The notes beneath the pieces were generated by a model. That model was not told where the DNA came from, searched no databases, and saw only the letters and a list, made by a program, of their open reading frames with translations. 64,000 nt of DNA from the NCBI GenBank assembly GCA_015521085.1, contig WAOW01000005.1, positions 124,001 through 188,000 on the forward strand, in the 5' to 3' direction. This document shows, piece by piece, positions 26,179 through 34,930 of this stretch. Position 1 is the first letter of the stretch; each line of letters begins with the position of its first letter. This DNA is from Candidatus Thermodiscus eudorianus. Lineage in GTDB: Archaea; Thermoproteota; Thermoprotei_A; Sulfolobales; Acidilobaceae. The position numbers and the translations under genes were made by a program.

Positions 26179-26879
26179 TGAGCGGAGAGGGTAGCGGCAG
26201 GGTTATAGTAGTCCCAGGGGACAAGCTACCGGACGAGGTCGAGGCTAAGGAGCCCTATGTTGTTGAAGTAGGCGGCAGTAAGTATGCTACAGTCATGGGG
26301 ATCCTTGATCTACACGATGACAAGGCGAACTTCATACCACTACAGAGCGTCTACATACCCAAGCCAGGTGACATAGTGATAGGAATGGTGCAATCGATAG
26401 GAGTAATGAACTGGCAAGTCGATATAAACTCGCCCTATGTAGCCGTGTTGAACGCGCAGGACTTCCTGGGGAGGCCCTTTAACCCCCTCTCAGACGATTT
26501 AACCCAGTATCTCAACGTGGGGGATTATTTGAAAGCCAAGGTAGTAGCCTTTGATAGGTCTCGAAGCCCCCTATTAACTGTCCAGGACAAAGGCCTGGGC
26601 AAGATAGTCGATGGCAAGATAGTTGAAATACAGGCGGCCAAGATACCCAGGGTGATCGGTAAGAAGAGGAGTATGCTCAACATGCTCCAAGAGGAGACGG
26701 GATGTGACGTGTTCGTGGCTGTGAACGGTAGGATTCATGTTAAATGCAGTGATCCCGACAGGGAGGCCATCCTGGTGCTGGCGATAAAAATGATTGAGAG
26801 GGAGGCTCATACAACCGGGCTAACAGCCCGTGTACAGGAGTATATTCAGGAGTTGAAGAAGGTAAGGGGTGTGGAGTAA
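26178..26879 (+). CDS. rrp4: exosome RNA-binding subunit Rrp4
   Basis: A 233-residue cap subunit of the archaeal exosome. It has an N-terminal domain ([19 protein letters not shown]), an S1 domain (about 65-140, [20 protein letters not shown]), and a KH domain ([19 protein letters not shown] near 155-173). It binds RNA over the Rrp41/Rrp42 hexamer ring. GTG start and stop overlap with the neighbours by one base each, indicating strict coupling with SBDS and rrp41. Confidence 0.96.
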   Translation: MSGEGSGRVIVVPGDKLPDEVEAKEPYVVEVGGSKYATVMGILDLHDDKANFIPLQSVYIPKPGDIVIGMVQSIGVMNWQVDINSPYVAVLNAQDFLGRPFNPLSDDLTQYLNVGDYLKAKVVAFDRSRSPLLTVQDKGLGKIVDGKIVEIQAAKIPRVIGKKRSMLNMLQEETGCDVFVAVNGRIHVKCSDPDREAILVLAIKMIEREAHTTGLTARVQEYIQELKKVRGVE

Positions 26880-27613
26880 TGGGTAAGATTCAGGGCATCA
26901 AACTCATAGACGAGCTCGGCAGACGGCACGATGGCCGTCTACCCGAGGAGATGAGGCCCGTGAGGATGCGTGTAAACGTCTTGGACAACGCTGACGGATC
27001 CGCCCTAGTAGAATATGGGAGGACACGGATCCTAGCCGCAGTATATGGGCCCAGGGAGCCCCTACAGAGGTTTATGATACTCCCCGATAGAGCTCTCTTG
27101 AGGGTTAGATATCACATGGCCCCCTTCTCCACCGCAGAGAGGAAGAGCCCAGCGCCTTCCAGGAGGGAAATCGAGTTGTCTAAGGTATTGAGAGAGGCCT
27201 TCGAAGACATAATACTAGTCAAGCACTTCCCGAGAACAGCGATAGACGTGTTCGTAGAGGTCCTACAGGCGGATGGAGGGACAAGAACCGCCGCTGTCAC
27301 AGCCGCTTCACTAGCTCTAGCAAACGCTGGCATACCCATGAAAGCTCTCGTCGCTGGAGTCGCCGTCGGTAAGATAGAGGGAGTACTGGTTTTGGACGTC
27401 GATGAGCTGGAGGACGGTAATGGTGAGGCCGATCTCCCGATTGCCGCAGCTCCAAGCATAGGCAAGGTGACGTTATTCCAGCTCAACGGAGTTCTAACTA
27501 GAGAGGAGGTCGAGAGGGGATTGAACATGGCCCTCGATGCCATCAAAAGACTAGTAGAGCTTGAGAAGAAGGCGTTAATAGAGGAATACGCTTCCAGCGA
27601 GGAGGTGGAGTGA
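26879..27613 (+). CDS. rrp41: exosome catalytic subunit Rrp41
   Basis: A 244-residue RNase PH-fold subunit with phosphorolytic 3'-5' exoribonuclease activity. It starts with the family's [20 protein letters not shown]. Phosphate and substrate contacts are expected around [20 protein letters not shown]. The catalytic acidic stretch [15 protein letters not shown] is intact, so it should be the active partner of the Rrp41/Rrp42 pair. ATG overlaps the rrp4 stop by one base. Confidence 0.97.
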   Translation: MGKIQGIKLIDELGRRHDGRLPEEMRPVRMRVNVLDNADGSALVEYGRTRILAAVYGPREPLQRFMILPDRALLRVRYHMAPFSTAERKSPAPSRREIELSKVLREAFEDIILVKHFPRTAIDVFVEVLQADGGTRTAAVTAASLALANAGIPMKALVAGVAVGKIEGVLVLDVDELEDGNGEADLPIAAAPSIGKVTLFQLNGVLTREEVERGLNMALDAIKRLVELEKKALIEEYASSEEVE

Positions 27614-27614
27614 G

Positions 27615-28457
27615 GTGAGCCTAACACCGTTTAAAGTCCCTATAGTCCCGGAGCTAAGGAAGAACACCATACTATCACTCATATCCAAGGGGCTTAGGGT
27701 AGAGGAGAGAGATCTCTATACGCCCAGGCTGGTGAAGATCGAGACCGGGGTCATTGAAAGGGCCGAGGGCTCCGCCCAGGTGTACCTAGGCAAGACACAA
27801 GTGCTCGTGGGCGTAAAGGTCGATGTCGGCGCTCCCTTCAAAGATACCCCCGATGAGGGAGTTATAGCGGTAAACGCGGAGTTTGTACCGGTTGCATCAC
27901 CACTCTTCGAGCCTGGACCCCCGGACGAGAACGCCATAGAGCTAGCCAGAGTAATAGACAGGAGTCTAAGAGAGAGCAACGCCGTTGATAGAAGCAGCCT
28001 CGTACTCATACCTGGACAGAAGGTATGGGTAATACATGTTGATATCTACGTGTTAAACTACGATGGCAACCTGTTTGACGCGAGCATGCTGGCTACAATG
28101 GCGGCGCTAGCAGACACCCGCTTGCCAGACTACGAGGAGCTTGAAACCGGCGAGATACTGGTTAAAGAAGAACGTACCACCCCACTCAAGCTAAACAAGA
28201 TAGTGCTTACGACAAACATAGCTAAGATCGGCGACTATCTAATCGTGGATCCAAACCTAGACGAAGAGGTAGTCTCTGATACCAGGATTATCATAGCTTA
28301 TGACGCTGAGGGGAGGATAGCGGGCATCCAGAAATCCGGCCCCGGAGCTATGACGCCGGAGGAGATCTTGAAGGCCATCGATATAGGCGCTAATGCTGTC
28401 CGAGTATACTTTAAATCCCTTGAGGAGGCAATTGGTGGCCGGGTGCCAGGACAGTAG
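27615..28457 (+). CDS. rrp42: exosome subunit Rrp42
   Basis: A 280-residue RNase PH-fold subunit that pairs with Rrp41 in the hexameric ring. Recognisable segments are IVPELRKNTILSLISKGLR, YTPRLVKIETGVIERAEGSA, and VWVIHVDIYVLNYDGNLFDA. As in relatives, the acidic catalytic motif of Rrp41 is replaced, so it is structurally needed but catalytically inactive. GTG start lies one base after the rrp41 stop. Confidence 0.96.
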   Translation: MSLTPFKVPIVPELRKNTILSLISKGLRVEERDLYTPRLVKIETGVIERAEGSAQVYLGKTQVLVGVKVDVGAPFKDTPDEGVIAVNAEFVPVASPLFEPGPPDENAIELARVIDRSLRESNAVDRSSLVLIPGQKVWVIHVDIYVLNYDGNLFDASMLATMAALADTRLPDYEELETGEILVKEERTTPLKLNKIVLTTNIAKIGDYLIVDPNLDEEVVSDTRIIIAYDAEGRIAGIQKSGPGAMTPEEILKAIDIGANAVRVYFKSLEEAIGGRVPGQ

Positions 28458-28473
28458 ACTCGGGGTGCGATAA

Positions 28474-28737
28474 ATGGCTAGGAGAACGAAAAACGTAGGG
28501 CCAGCAGGCTCGTATGGGCCTAGGTATGGAGTCAGCGTACGGAAGAGGGTAAGGGATATCATAGTCAAGAAGCGGGGGCCCCACGTGTGCCCCTTCTGCG
28601 GTAGAGTCGGCACAGTGTACAGAATAGCGGTCGGAGTATGGGCTTGTAGAAAGTGCGGTAATGTATGGGCGGGAGCCGCGTATCTTCCCAGGTCAGGACT
28701 AGCGCCCTACTTCAAGAAGTATATAGTAAAGGAATAA
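28474..28737 (+). CDS. rpl37ae: 50S ribosomal protein L37Ae (eL43)
   Basis: An 87-residue zinc-ribbon ribosomal protein. The pairs HVCPFCG (residues 33-39) and WACRKCG (about 56-62) form the Cys4 zinc site, and the basic N-terminus MARRTKNVGPAGSYGPRYG contacts rRNA. It follows rrp42 by 16 bases. The small RNA polymerase gene rpoP, which follows it in some archaea, is not found in the 108-base gap that comes next. Confidence 0.96.
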   Translation: MARRTKNVGPAGSYGPRYGVSVRKRVRDIIVKKRGPHVCPFCGRVGTVYRIAVGVWACRKCGNVWAGAAYLPRSGLAPYFKKYIVKE

Positions 28738-28845
28738 CTCCTTGCGGTATTCAATTCTAATCCCAAACCCGATTCATCTACTACCACCAGGACCAGTCCC
28801 CGCGTAGCCTAGATCCACATCCGATTTGGGGTAGGTAGGTGTATA

Positions 28846-29388
28846 ATGGCTATGATTATAGTAACCTCAAGTAGAAGACCCTCCCCGCGGGTGAGATCCC
28901 TAGTCAAGGATCTATCGAGTGTATTGCCCGGTGCCGAGAGGCTTACAAGGGGGCACTATTCTATGCAGGAGCTAGCCTCTGAAGCCCTCCTCAGAGGGGC
29001 GGACCGTGTGGTAGTCATCGGTGGGCTGAGAGGCAATCCTAGTATAATGAGGGTTTATGAGGTTAAGGAGAGGCATCTAGTTAATATAGTCACGTTCATT
29101 ATAAAGGGCCTCGCGCTCTCCAGGGAACTCCGAAGACCTCTACCGGACGAGCATCCCAGAGGGATTATCGTCGAGGTAGACGATGATCCTCTCTCCGAGG
29201 AGTTCGCGGATGCATTTGTCAAAGCGTTCCGTGCACGGGTATGGGAACGTCCATCAGACAGCGATATACTAGCCATTTTCTCGGCGGAGGGGGAAGGCGT
29301 GGTTAGGTTGGAGTTTAAGTTCAGGGGTCAAATGGTTGGCCCCAGATTAAGGCTGGCAAAACCGAGGAGGATGGTGAAAACGCCTTGA
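28846..29388 (+). CDS. Brix-domain ribosome biogenesis protein (Imp4-like)
   Basis: A 180-residue single Brix domain, related to Imp4/Rpf factors of eukaryotic ribosome assembly. The opening IIVTSSRRPSPRVRSLVKDL matches the family, followed by LRGADRVVVIGGLRGNPSIM and the closing FKFRGQMVGPRLRLAKPR. It probably acts in rRNA processing or folding. GGTAGGTAGGTG precedes the ATG. The stop overlaps the TTG start of the following Pcc1-like gene. Confidence 0.92.
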   Translation: MAMIIVTSSRRPSPRVRSLVKDLSSVLPGAERLTRGHYSMQELASEALLRGADRVVVIGGLRGNPSIMRVYEVKERHLVNIVTFIIKGLALSRELRRPLPDEHPRGIIVEVDDDPLSEEFADAFVKAFRARVWERPSDSDILAIFSAEGEGVVRLEFKFRGQMVGPRLRLAKPRRMVKTP

Positions 29389-29630
29389 CTATGAGGGCCT
29401 CATACAAGATATGCATCGGCCCCGACTCTACCCACCTCTATAATGCATTAATGGCGGAGGCCGAGGCCAAAGCACCAGACAAGGGAAGAGTCACCGTGGA
29501 TTTAGAAGGCGAGTGCATTATTGTCAGAGTAACCTCAAGGAGCCTATCGGGGCTGCGGGCACTCTCAAATTCGTTCCTGCTACTGGCATACTCAGCATAC
29601 AGCTCTCTTAAACAGGCTTCAGAGCAGTGA
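29385..29630 (+). CDS. second Pcc1-like KEOPS subunit (Pcc1/Pcc2 paralogue)
   Basis: An 81-residue protein with the Pcc1 pattern. An N-terminal strand (RASYKICIGPDSTHLYNALM) leads into the first helix. A central strand VTVDLEGECIIVRVTS follows, and the C-terminal helix carries SLSGLRALSNSFLLLAYS with the family's L-R-A-x-x-N/S core. TTG 29385 overlaps the Brix stop; ATG 29391 is also possible. Archaeal KEOPS is known to contain Pcc1 and a paralogue, Pcc2. Which of the two genes here is which cannot be decided by eye. Confidence 0.82.
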   Translation: MTMRASYKICIGPDSTHLYNALMAEAEAKAPDKGRVTVDLEGECIIVRVTSRSLSGLRALSNSFLLLAYSAYSSLKQASEQ

Positions 29631-29662
29631 AAACTAGAAGGAATCCAGTTACTTACAGTCGT

Positions 29663-29671
29663 CTTTAATAA
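29663..29671 (+). promoter_or_regulatory. TATA box for the prefoldin beta gene
   Basis: CTTTAATAA, 42 bases before the prefoldin ATG in the 74-base gap. It suggests an internal promoter within the superoperon. Confidence 0.5.
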
Positions 29672-29704
29672 GCCGGGCTTACGAGTGGATCCTGGTGCTA
29701 GATT

Positions 29705-30088
29705 ATGGGCGCGATCGAGAAGGTGCCCCCACAGGTCGAGGCTAAGTATAGGAAATTCGTTCAGGCACGAGAGCTGTTGGCTCGCGTGGCTCAGGAGAAG
29801 GCGTTGCTAGAGGCCTCGCTGGCTGATATCGAAAAACTGTTGGAGGAACTGAAGGGGGTAGGTGATGACGCCGAGCTCTACCGGATGAAAGGTATAGTTT
29901 TGATAAAGACGAGCAAGGAGGCGCTTGTAAAGGAGCTCCAGGAGAAGAAGGAGAGCTTCGAGTTGAAGCTTGTTGCCTTGAGAAAACAAGAGGAGAGCCT
30001 GCAGAAAGAAGTCGAGAGGCTAAGCAAGGAGCTAGCGCAGATGCTAGGAGGCGGATCTGGTGGAGCGCCCGTTGGCGGGGCCGGATAG
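29705..30088 (+). CDS. pfdB: prefoldin beta subunit
   Basis: A 127-residue beta prefoldin of the hexameric chaperone that delivers unfolded proteins to the thermosome. Two long coiled-coil arms (about 8-45 and 75-112) flank the beta hairpin LYRMKGIVLIKTSKEAL. The tail is Gly-rich (GGGSGGAPVGG). It overlaps the next gene by 29 bases at GTG 30060, or by 17 if that gene starts at TTG 30072. Confidence 0.95.
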   Translation: MGAIEKVPPQVEAKYRKFVQARELLARVAQEKALLEASLADIEKLLEELKGVGDDAELYRMKGIVLIKTSKEALVKELQEKKESFELKLVALRKQEESLQKEVERLSKELAQMLGGGSGGAPVGGAG

Positions 30089-30362
30089 CGAGGCGGTCGA
30101 GAAAGCTCTCTCAAAGGCTGAGGAAGCTGCCAGGCACGTAATAGAGAACGCGCTAGGACAAAGGATATCTTACTATAATATTTCCCTAAAAGCAACATAC
30201 TCGGTAGAGGGACCAGAGAGGCTCGTGATCGATATACATCTAGCAAGACCTCGCGTAGAGAGGAAGATGCTTCACGAGGTGATAGAGGCTGCAATCGAAG
30301 CGGCCAGACAGGCCTTCGAAACAGAACTATCTAAAAAGGTGGATAGTAGAGCTAACAGATGA
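30060..30362 (+). CDS. DUF3194-like small protein
   Basis: A 100-residue protein resembling the archaeal DUF3194 family, which commonly follows prefoldin beta. Helix 1 (EAVEKALSKAEEAARHVIEN) is followed by a two-strand hairpin (YNISLKATYSVE, RLVIDIHLAR) and a C-terminal helix. Function is unknown. GTG 30060 is the open-frame start, but TTG 30072 is equally plausible. Its TGA at 30360-30362 falls exactly where the DHH phosphoesterase frame becomes recognisable, which matters for how that protein is initiated. Confidence 0.75.
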   Translation: MERPLAGPDSEAVEKALSKAEEAARHVIENALGQRISYYNISLKATYSVEGPERLVIDIHLARPRVERKMLHEVIEAAIEAARQAFETELSKKVDSRANR

Positions 30363-31344
30363 GCTAAGAAGGGCCAGGAGCGCCATTATAGCTACGCATT
30401 CAAACGCGGACCCCGACGCAATAGGCTCTCTGATACTCGTATCGCGTTTACTCGACTCCTATGGTGTATCTTATTGCCATTATATCCCAGAGGGACCCTC
30501 AAGACTCTCCAAGGATCTATTAACTAGACTTGGCGTCTCTCTAAAGGAATGCAGTGAACCAGTTAGTATAGGGGCCATCGATGTATTGATAGTAGTTGAC
30601 TCGTCTAATCCATCTCAGCTAGGAGGACTAGCCACTCTAGCTAGCAGAGAGGGTCCCCCTGTCATACTAATAGACCACCACCAGCCCGGCCTCATCGCGA
30701 GTATAGCAAAGCTCCGGCTGGTCGATAGTAGTGCAGCTTCTACAACCGAGATCGTCTCATCCATACTGGCTGAGCTGTCTCTGTGTATTAGGCCTAGGGA
30801 GGCTAGCCTGGCGCTGGCCGGGATAATCTACGACAGCCGGAGGTTCAGGATTATAGGCTCTCATACCTTCAGGGCGTCCCTCTATCTCCAATCCTGTGGG
30901 GCTAGTCTTGTGGATGTGGATTCTAAGGGGGACTCGGACTTCTCGGAGCGGTTTGCCCGTATAAAGGCGGCTTCAAGACTTAGACCAGCCAGGATATGCG
31001 GCGACATAATACTGGCCGTAACGAGAGTCGGAAGCTTTGAATCGAGCGTCGCCCGGGCGCTCTTAGAGCTGGGGGCAGATATAGCTGTGGTTGTCGGGGG
31101 AAGCGAAGGGATTCGCGTCTCCATCAGGACTTCAAAGAGGGCTCTAGAAAACGGCATTAGGGCCGACGAGATAGCGGTGTATATAGCTGGCAGGTATGGC
31201 GGCGAGGGCGGAGGCCATAAGCAAGCGGCAATGGTCCATTTGAACCCTGACCCCGATCCAGCTATCCTCGTAGAAGAGCTGTCAAAGAGTTTACCGGGTA
31301 AACTGGCTAGGCTATGCGTGGAGTGGAGGGGATCCCATGGTTAA
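30343..31344 (+). CDS. DHH/DHHA1 phosphoesterase, no ordinary start codon
   Basis: Homology is clear from about 30370: IIATHSNADPDAIGSLIL is DHH motif I, VVDSSN and ILIDHHQPG are motifs II-III, and the C-terminal DHHA1 domain ends in GRYGGEGGGHKQAAM. It is probably an oligonucleotide or cyclic-nucleotide phosphodiesterase of NrnA/RecJ-like type needing Mn. The frame opens after TAG 30283-30285, yet the first ATG/GTG/TTG is TTG 30586, which would delete motif I. The start given (ATA 30343, next to GGTGG) is a guess. A +1 shift at the upstream AGA-TGA-G, or a sequence error, is the alternative. The stop overlaps the XPF gene. Confidence 0.8.
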   Translation: MVELTDELRRARSAIIATHSNADPDAIGSLILVSRLLDSYGVSYCHYIPEGPSRLSKDLLTRLGVSLKECSEPVSIGAIDVLIVVDSSNPSQLGGLATLASREGPPVILIDHHQPGLIASIAKLRLVDSSAASTTEIVSSILAELSLCIRPREASLALAGIIYDSRRFRIIGSHTFRASLYLQSCGASLVDVDSKGDSDFSERFARIKAASRLRPARICGDIILAVTRVGSFESSVARALLELGADIAVVVGGSEGIRVSIRTSKRALENGIRADEIAVYIAGRYGGEGGGHKQAAMVHLNPDPDPAILVEELSKSLPGKLARLCVEWRGSHG

Positions 31345-32068
31345 TAGAGAGGATGCGGAACGAGCTAGCAATATAATCATATACGCCGATACCAGGGAAG
31401 AGAAGAGCGGTATACCCGACTTATTGAGGTCAGCCAACCTGTTAGTCGTCGTGAAACAGCTAAGCATGGGTGATTACCTGGTCTCAGACGAGATAGTCAT
31501 CGAGAGGAAAACGGCATTCGACTTCGCGCGATCCCTATTCGATGGAAGACTATTCGACCAGGCTAGGAGGCTTTCCGAGCATTATCCATACGTGGTATTC
31601 ATCGTGGAGGGGAATCCATTCCGTCTGAGGCGTTACCGGGACAGGGTTAAACAGCTGACAGCCGCGTTATCGGCTCTCGCGATTGATTTCAACGCGAAAA
31701 TCTTGTATAGTGAGGGTCCCTGGCACTCAGCGATCATCATAGAGTCCCTGGCACGTAGGGTCGGCCAGGGGAGGAGGGCTGTGGTTCTACATAAGAAGCC
31801 AAAGATAGAGTCTATACGTGAATGGCAACTCTACATCCTGGAGTCGTTTCCCGGCATTGGCCCGAAGACGGCCGAGAGGATACTAGAAACCTTCGGGACC
31901 GTAGAAGGGTTTATGAATGCTAACATCAGTGAGCTCTCTCAGGTGCCCGGTATAGGTGAGAAGAAAGCCGAGTTGATAAAGAGAATACTGAAGGCCCGGT
32001 ACAAGCCAGGCTCTAAGCAGAGGAGGGGGACCCTAGAGGACTTCGTGGGAGGGGTGGGGGAGGAATAG
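31337..32068 (+). CDS. xpf: XPF/Mus81-type structure-specific endonuclease
   Basis: A 243-residue crenarchaeal short XPF, without helicase. The ERCC4 nuclease domain shows IYADTREEKSGIPDLL and the catalytic IERKTAFDFARSLFDGRLFDQ-type ERK-x3-D motif near residues 56-63. Two helix-hairpin-helix motifs follow (FPGIGPKTAERIL, VPGIGEKKAELIK). The C-terminus KQRRGTLEDFVGG resembles a degenerate PCNA-interacting peptide, as crenarchaeal XPF needs PCNA for activity. It cuts branched DNA in repair. ATG overlaps the DHH gene by eight bases. Confidence 0.94.
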   Translation: MVNREDAERASNIIIYADTREEKSGIPDLLRSANLLVVVKQLSMGDYLVSDEIVIERKTAFDFARSLFDGRLFDQARRLSEHYPYVVFIVEGNPFRLRRYRDRVKQLTAALSALAIDFNAKILYSEGPWHSAIIIESLARRVGQGRRAVVLHKKPKIESIREWQLYILESFPGIGPKTAERILETFGTVEGFMNANISELSQVPGIGEKKAELIKRILKARYKPGSKQRRGTLEDFVGGVGEE

Positions 32069-32080
32069 ACATCCTTCTGA

Positions 32081-32090
32081 TTTTATAAAC
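32081..32090 (+). promoter_or_regulatory. TATA box for aEF-2
   Basis: TTTTATAAAC is a strong archaeal TATA box predicting a start near 32110, which leaves about 30 bases of leader before ATG 32143. ATG 32113 would then be nearly leaderless. Confidence 0.6.
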
Positions 32091-32142
32091 CCTAGATCGA
32101 GCCCCTTCACCAATGGAGTCAATAGCGCTGGGGTGCAGTGTA

Positions 32143-34356
32143 ATGGGAGCTAGAGTAAAGGTCGTATCCGACATCGAGAAAATCATGAATAACATCGAGC
32201 AGATAAGGAACATAGGTATCATAGCCCACGTGGACCACGGTAAAACAACGCTGAGCGACTCTCTCCTAGCAGCTGCTGGTATAATTAGTGAGAGGATAGC
32301 TGGTGAAGCGTTGGTCCTCGACTTCCTGAGCGTGGAGAAGCAGAGGGGAATCACGGTAAAATCGGCGAACATAAGCCTCTACCACGAGTATCAGGGAAAG
32401 CCCTACGTGGTCAACCTAATCGACACGCCAGGCCACGTTGACTTCTCGGGGAAGGTTACCCGTAGCCTTAGGGTGCTTGATGGCGCGATAGTTGTGGTCG
32501 ACGCCGTCGAGGGTGTTATGACTCAGACCGAGACCGTGATTAGACAAGCGCTTGAAGAGAGAGTGCGCCCGCTACTCTTCATCAACAAAGTGGATAGGCT
32601 AATCAAGGAGCTCAAGCTCCCCCCGGAGAAGATAATGGAGCGTTTCATCGAGATAATAAAGGAGGTCAACAATCTAATAGACTTGTATGGGGAGCCCGAG
32701 TTCCGGAAGAAATGGAAGCTAAACCCCCAGGAGGGCACTGTGGCTTTCGGAAGCGCAAAGGACAGGTGGGGTATAAGCATACCTATGGTGGCCAAGAAGG
32801 GCATCACCTTTAAGGAGATAATCAAAGCCTATGAAACCGGAGATAAGAAAGAGATAGCACAGCTAGCTAAGCTAATGCCCGTTCACGAGTCAGTCCTGGA
32901 TATGGTAGTTAGATTCGTACCGAACCCCAGAGAAGCCCAGAGGTACAGGATCCCCAAGATATGGAAGGGGAACCTCGACACGGAACTCGGGAAGGCTATG
33001 GTCAACGCCGATCCAAACGGTCCACTAGTGTTCTTTGTCAATGACGTGAGGGTCGAGAAGACGGGCCTCGTAGCCACAGGCAGGGTATTCTCCGGAGTAC
33101 TAGAGCCCGGCAGGGAAGTCTACCTGCTAACCGCTAACAAGAAGGCGAGAATACTCCAGGTAAGCCTCTACATGGGGCCCTTCAGGGAGGTTACAAAGAG
33201 GATACCGGCGGGCAACATAGGCGCTGTTATGGGCTTGGAAGACGTGAGGGCCGGCGAAACAGTAGTAGACACGAGTAAGCTCGACGAGGCCGCGCCGTTC
33301 GAGCAACTACACTATGTAAGCGAGCCAGTAGTCACTATAGCGGTGGAGCCGACGAAGGTCCAGGACCTGCCGAAGCTTATAGAGGCGCTTAGGAAGCTAA
33401 CCATAGAGGACCCCAATCTCGTCGTTAAGATAAACGAGGAGACTGGAGAGTACCTGATATCCGGTATGGGGCCGCTACACCTAGAGATCGCCCTAACCTT
33501 CCTGAAGGAGAGATACGGATTGGAGGTGAAAGCCAGCCCGCCCATAGTGGTGTACCGTGAAACCGCCAGAAAAGAGTCACAGGTGTTCGAGGGCAAGAGC
33601 CCCAACAAACACAACAAGTTCTACATAAGCGTGGTCCCATTGAACGAGGAGACGCTAGAGCTCATACAAAAAGGCGTGATCTCCGAGAACATGGATCCGC
33701 GTGAAAGGGCTAGGATTCTAAGAGACAAGGCCGGGTGGGACTACGACGAGGCCAGAAAGATCTGGGCTATCGATGAGGGATTAAACATATTTGTAGACAA
33801 GACCACGGGAGTACAGCATCTGAGGGAAGTAATGGACACCATACTCGCGGCGTTCCGACTAGCCGTAAAGGAGGGCCCGCTGGCGGCGGAGCCCGTCAGG
33901 GGGATAAAAGTCGTACTACACGACGCGGTCATACACGAGGACCCGGTACACAGGGGACCTGGACAGATCTACCCCGCTGTGAGGAATGCGATCTGGGCGG
34001 GCATACTAGATGGAAGCCCGACCCTACTGGAGCCTCTGCAGAAACTCGACATAAGGACTCCTATGGAGTACGTCAGTGCTATAGCCGCGGTAGTGTCGAG
34101 GAAGAGGGGCCGTATCCTGGAGGTACAGAGTATGGGTTTGGCAGCTAGGGTGATAGCAGAGGTCCCAGTGGCTGAGAGCTTCGATCTAGCTGCAGAGCTT
34201 AGGAGCGCTACTGCAGGACGGGCCTTCTGGGGCACAGAGTTTAGCAGATGGGCACCGGTCCCCGATAGCCTGCTCCCCGAGCTGATCAAGAAAATAAGAC
34301 AGAGGAAGGGTCTACCGCCGAGCCCGCCTAAGATCTCGGATCTAATAGGGTTCTAG
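32143..34356 (+). CDS. fusA: translation elongation factor 2 (aEF-2)
   Basis: A 737-residue translocase GTPase. G1 [10 protein letters not shown]2/G3 around [11 protein letters not shown] and [11 protein letters not shown], and G4 NKVD are intact. The histidine in [15 protein letters not shown] is the expected diphthamide site in domain IV. ATG 32143 is chosen because GGGGTG lies seven bases upstream and because this gives the usual aEF-2 N-terminus and length. ATG 32113 would add ten residues. It also relates functionally to SBDS, encoded upstream. Confidence 0.97.
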   Translation: MGARVKVVSDIEKIMNNIEQIRNIGIIAHVDHGKTTLSDSLLAAAGIISERIAGEALVLDFLSVEKQRGITVKSANISLYHEYQGKPYVVNLIDTPGHVDFSGKVTRSLRVLDGAIVVVDAVEGVMTQTETVIRQALEERVRPLLFINKVDRLIKELKLPPEKIMERFIEIIKEVNNLIDLYGEPEFRKKWKLNPQEGTVAFGSAKDRWGISIPMVAKKGITFKEIIKAYETGDKKEIAQLAKLMPVHESVLDMVVRFVPNPREAQRYRIPKIWKGNLDTELGKAMVNADPNGPLVFFVNDVRVEKTGLVATGRVFSGVLEPGREVYLLTANKKARILQVSLYMGPFREVTKRIPAGNIGAVMGLEDVRAGETVVDTSKLDEAAPFEQLHYVSEPVVTIAVEPTKVQDLPKLIEALRKLTIEDPNLVVKINEETGEYLISGMGPLHLEIALTFLKERYGLEVKASPPIVVYRETARKESQVFEGKSPNKHNKFYISVVPLNEETLELIQKGVISENMDPRERARILRDKAGWDYDEARKIWAIDEGLNIFVDKTTGVQHLREVMDTILAAFRLAVKEGPLAAEPVRGIKVVLHDAVIHEDPVHRGPGQIYPAVRNAIWAGILDGSPTLLEPLQKLDIRTPMEYVSAIAAVVSRKRGRILEVQSMGLAARVIAEVPVAESFDLAAELRSATAGRAFWGTEFSRWAPVPDSLLPELIKKIRQRKGLPPSPPKISDLIGF

Positions 34357-34442
34357 GCGCCGGACTCCACGGTACTCCCACCGCCAACTACATCCTATTT
34401 TAAATGCCATGTATAGGTTATACTACTACCCCACATAAGTTA

Positions 34443-34452
34443 CTATATATAA
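34443..34452 (+). promoter_or_regulatory. TATA box of the nuo operon
   Basis: CTATATATAA predicts transcription from about 34473, just before the palindrome at 34492 and the nuoA start at 34509. A second TATA-like TATTTTAAAT lies near 34390. Confidence 0.5.
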
Positions 34453-34491
34453 TTATGCAGACCCTTCCCGACTATCTATGGGGGCATAAAC

Positions 34492-34503
34492 CCCACCGGT
34501 GGG
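34492..34503. promoter_or_regulatory. perfect palindrome in the nuo operon leader
   Basis: CCCACCGGTGGG is a perfect 12-base palindrome. Its right half GGTGGG is the ribosome binding site for ATG 34509 at five bases. It could be an operator, or a small hairpin (CCCA/TGGG with CCGG loop) that masks the binding site. Confidence 0.45.
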
Positions 34504-34508
34504 TAACT

Positions 34509-34922
34509 ATGTTAGAATACCTCACGGATACACTGGTAAAGGCCTCAACCGGGCTAGTGATACTACCGATAATTCTCATAGCGCTTCTCGCAGCCGTTGT
34601 ACTCTTGATAGACCTAATAACTAGAGCGAGGCCAGACATAATACAGAGAGAGAAGTATAGGCTGGAACGATTCGAAGCCGGCAATCCACCTCCAAAATCA
34701 GAGGCCCGCGGCAAAGTTTCAATGCAATACCTGGGCTATCTAATCATATTCCTCGCTATAGAACCCGCCGTAGTAATCTTCAGTATACTCCTAGCAGCTC
34801 CGAAGGGGATACTGGGGAATCTGCTATGGCTGTATATTGTGCTTCTAGCTGTATACACTCCACTCCTCGCCTACGCTATAAGAGAGTCCAGGAGGGTAGA
34901 ATCCTGGATGCTTGAGGGGTGA
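34509..34922 (+). CDS. nuoA: complex I subunit A
   Basis: A 137-residue membrane subunit with three predicted helices. The family signature is RFEAGNPPPKSEARGKVSMQ followed by YLGYLIIFLAIEPAVVIF. The frame extends back to ATG 34404, but GGTGGG supports ATG 34509, which gives the normal length and places the start after the predicted transcription start. First gene of an eleven-gene operon. The stop overlaps the alternative GTG of nuoB. Confidence 0.93.
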   Translation: MLEYLTDTLVKASTGLVILPIILIALLAAVVLLIDLITRARPDIIQREKYRLERFEAGNPPPKSEARGKVSMQYLGYLIIFLAIEPAVVIFSILLAAPKGILGNLLWLYIVLLAVYTPLLAYAIRESRRVESWMLEG

Positions 34923-34930
34923 CCATGGTC

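Noticed and set aside
29055-29276. Minus-strand frame opposite the Brix gene
   Set aside because: Serine-rich antisense shadow, no promoter or binding site.
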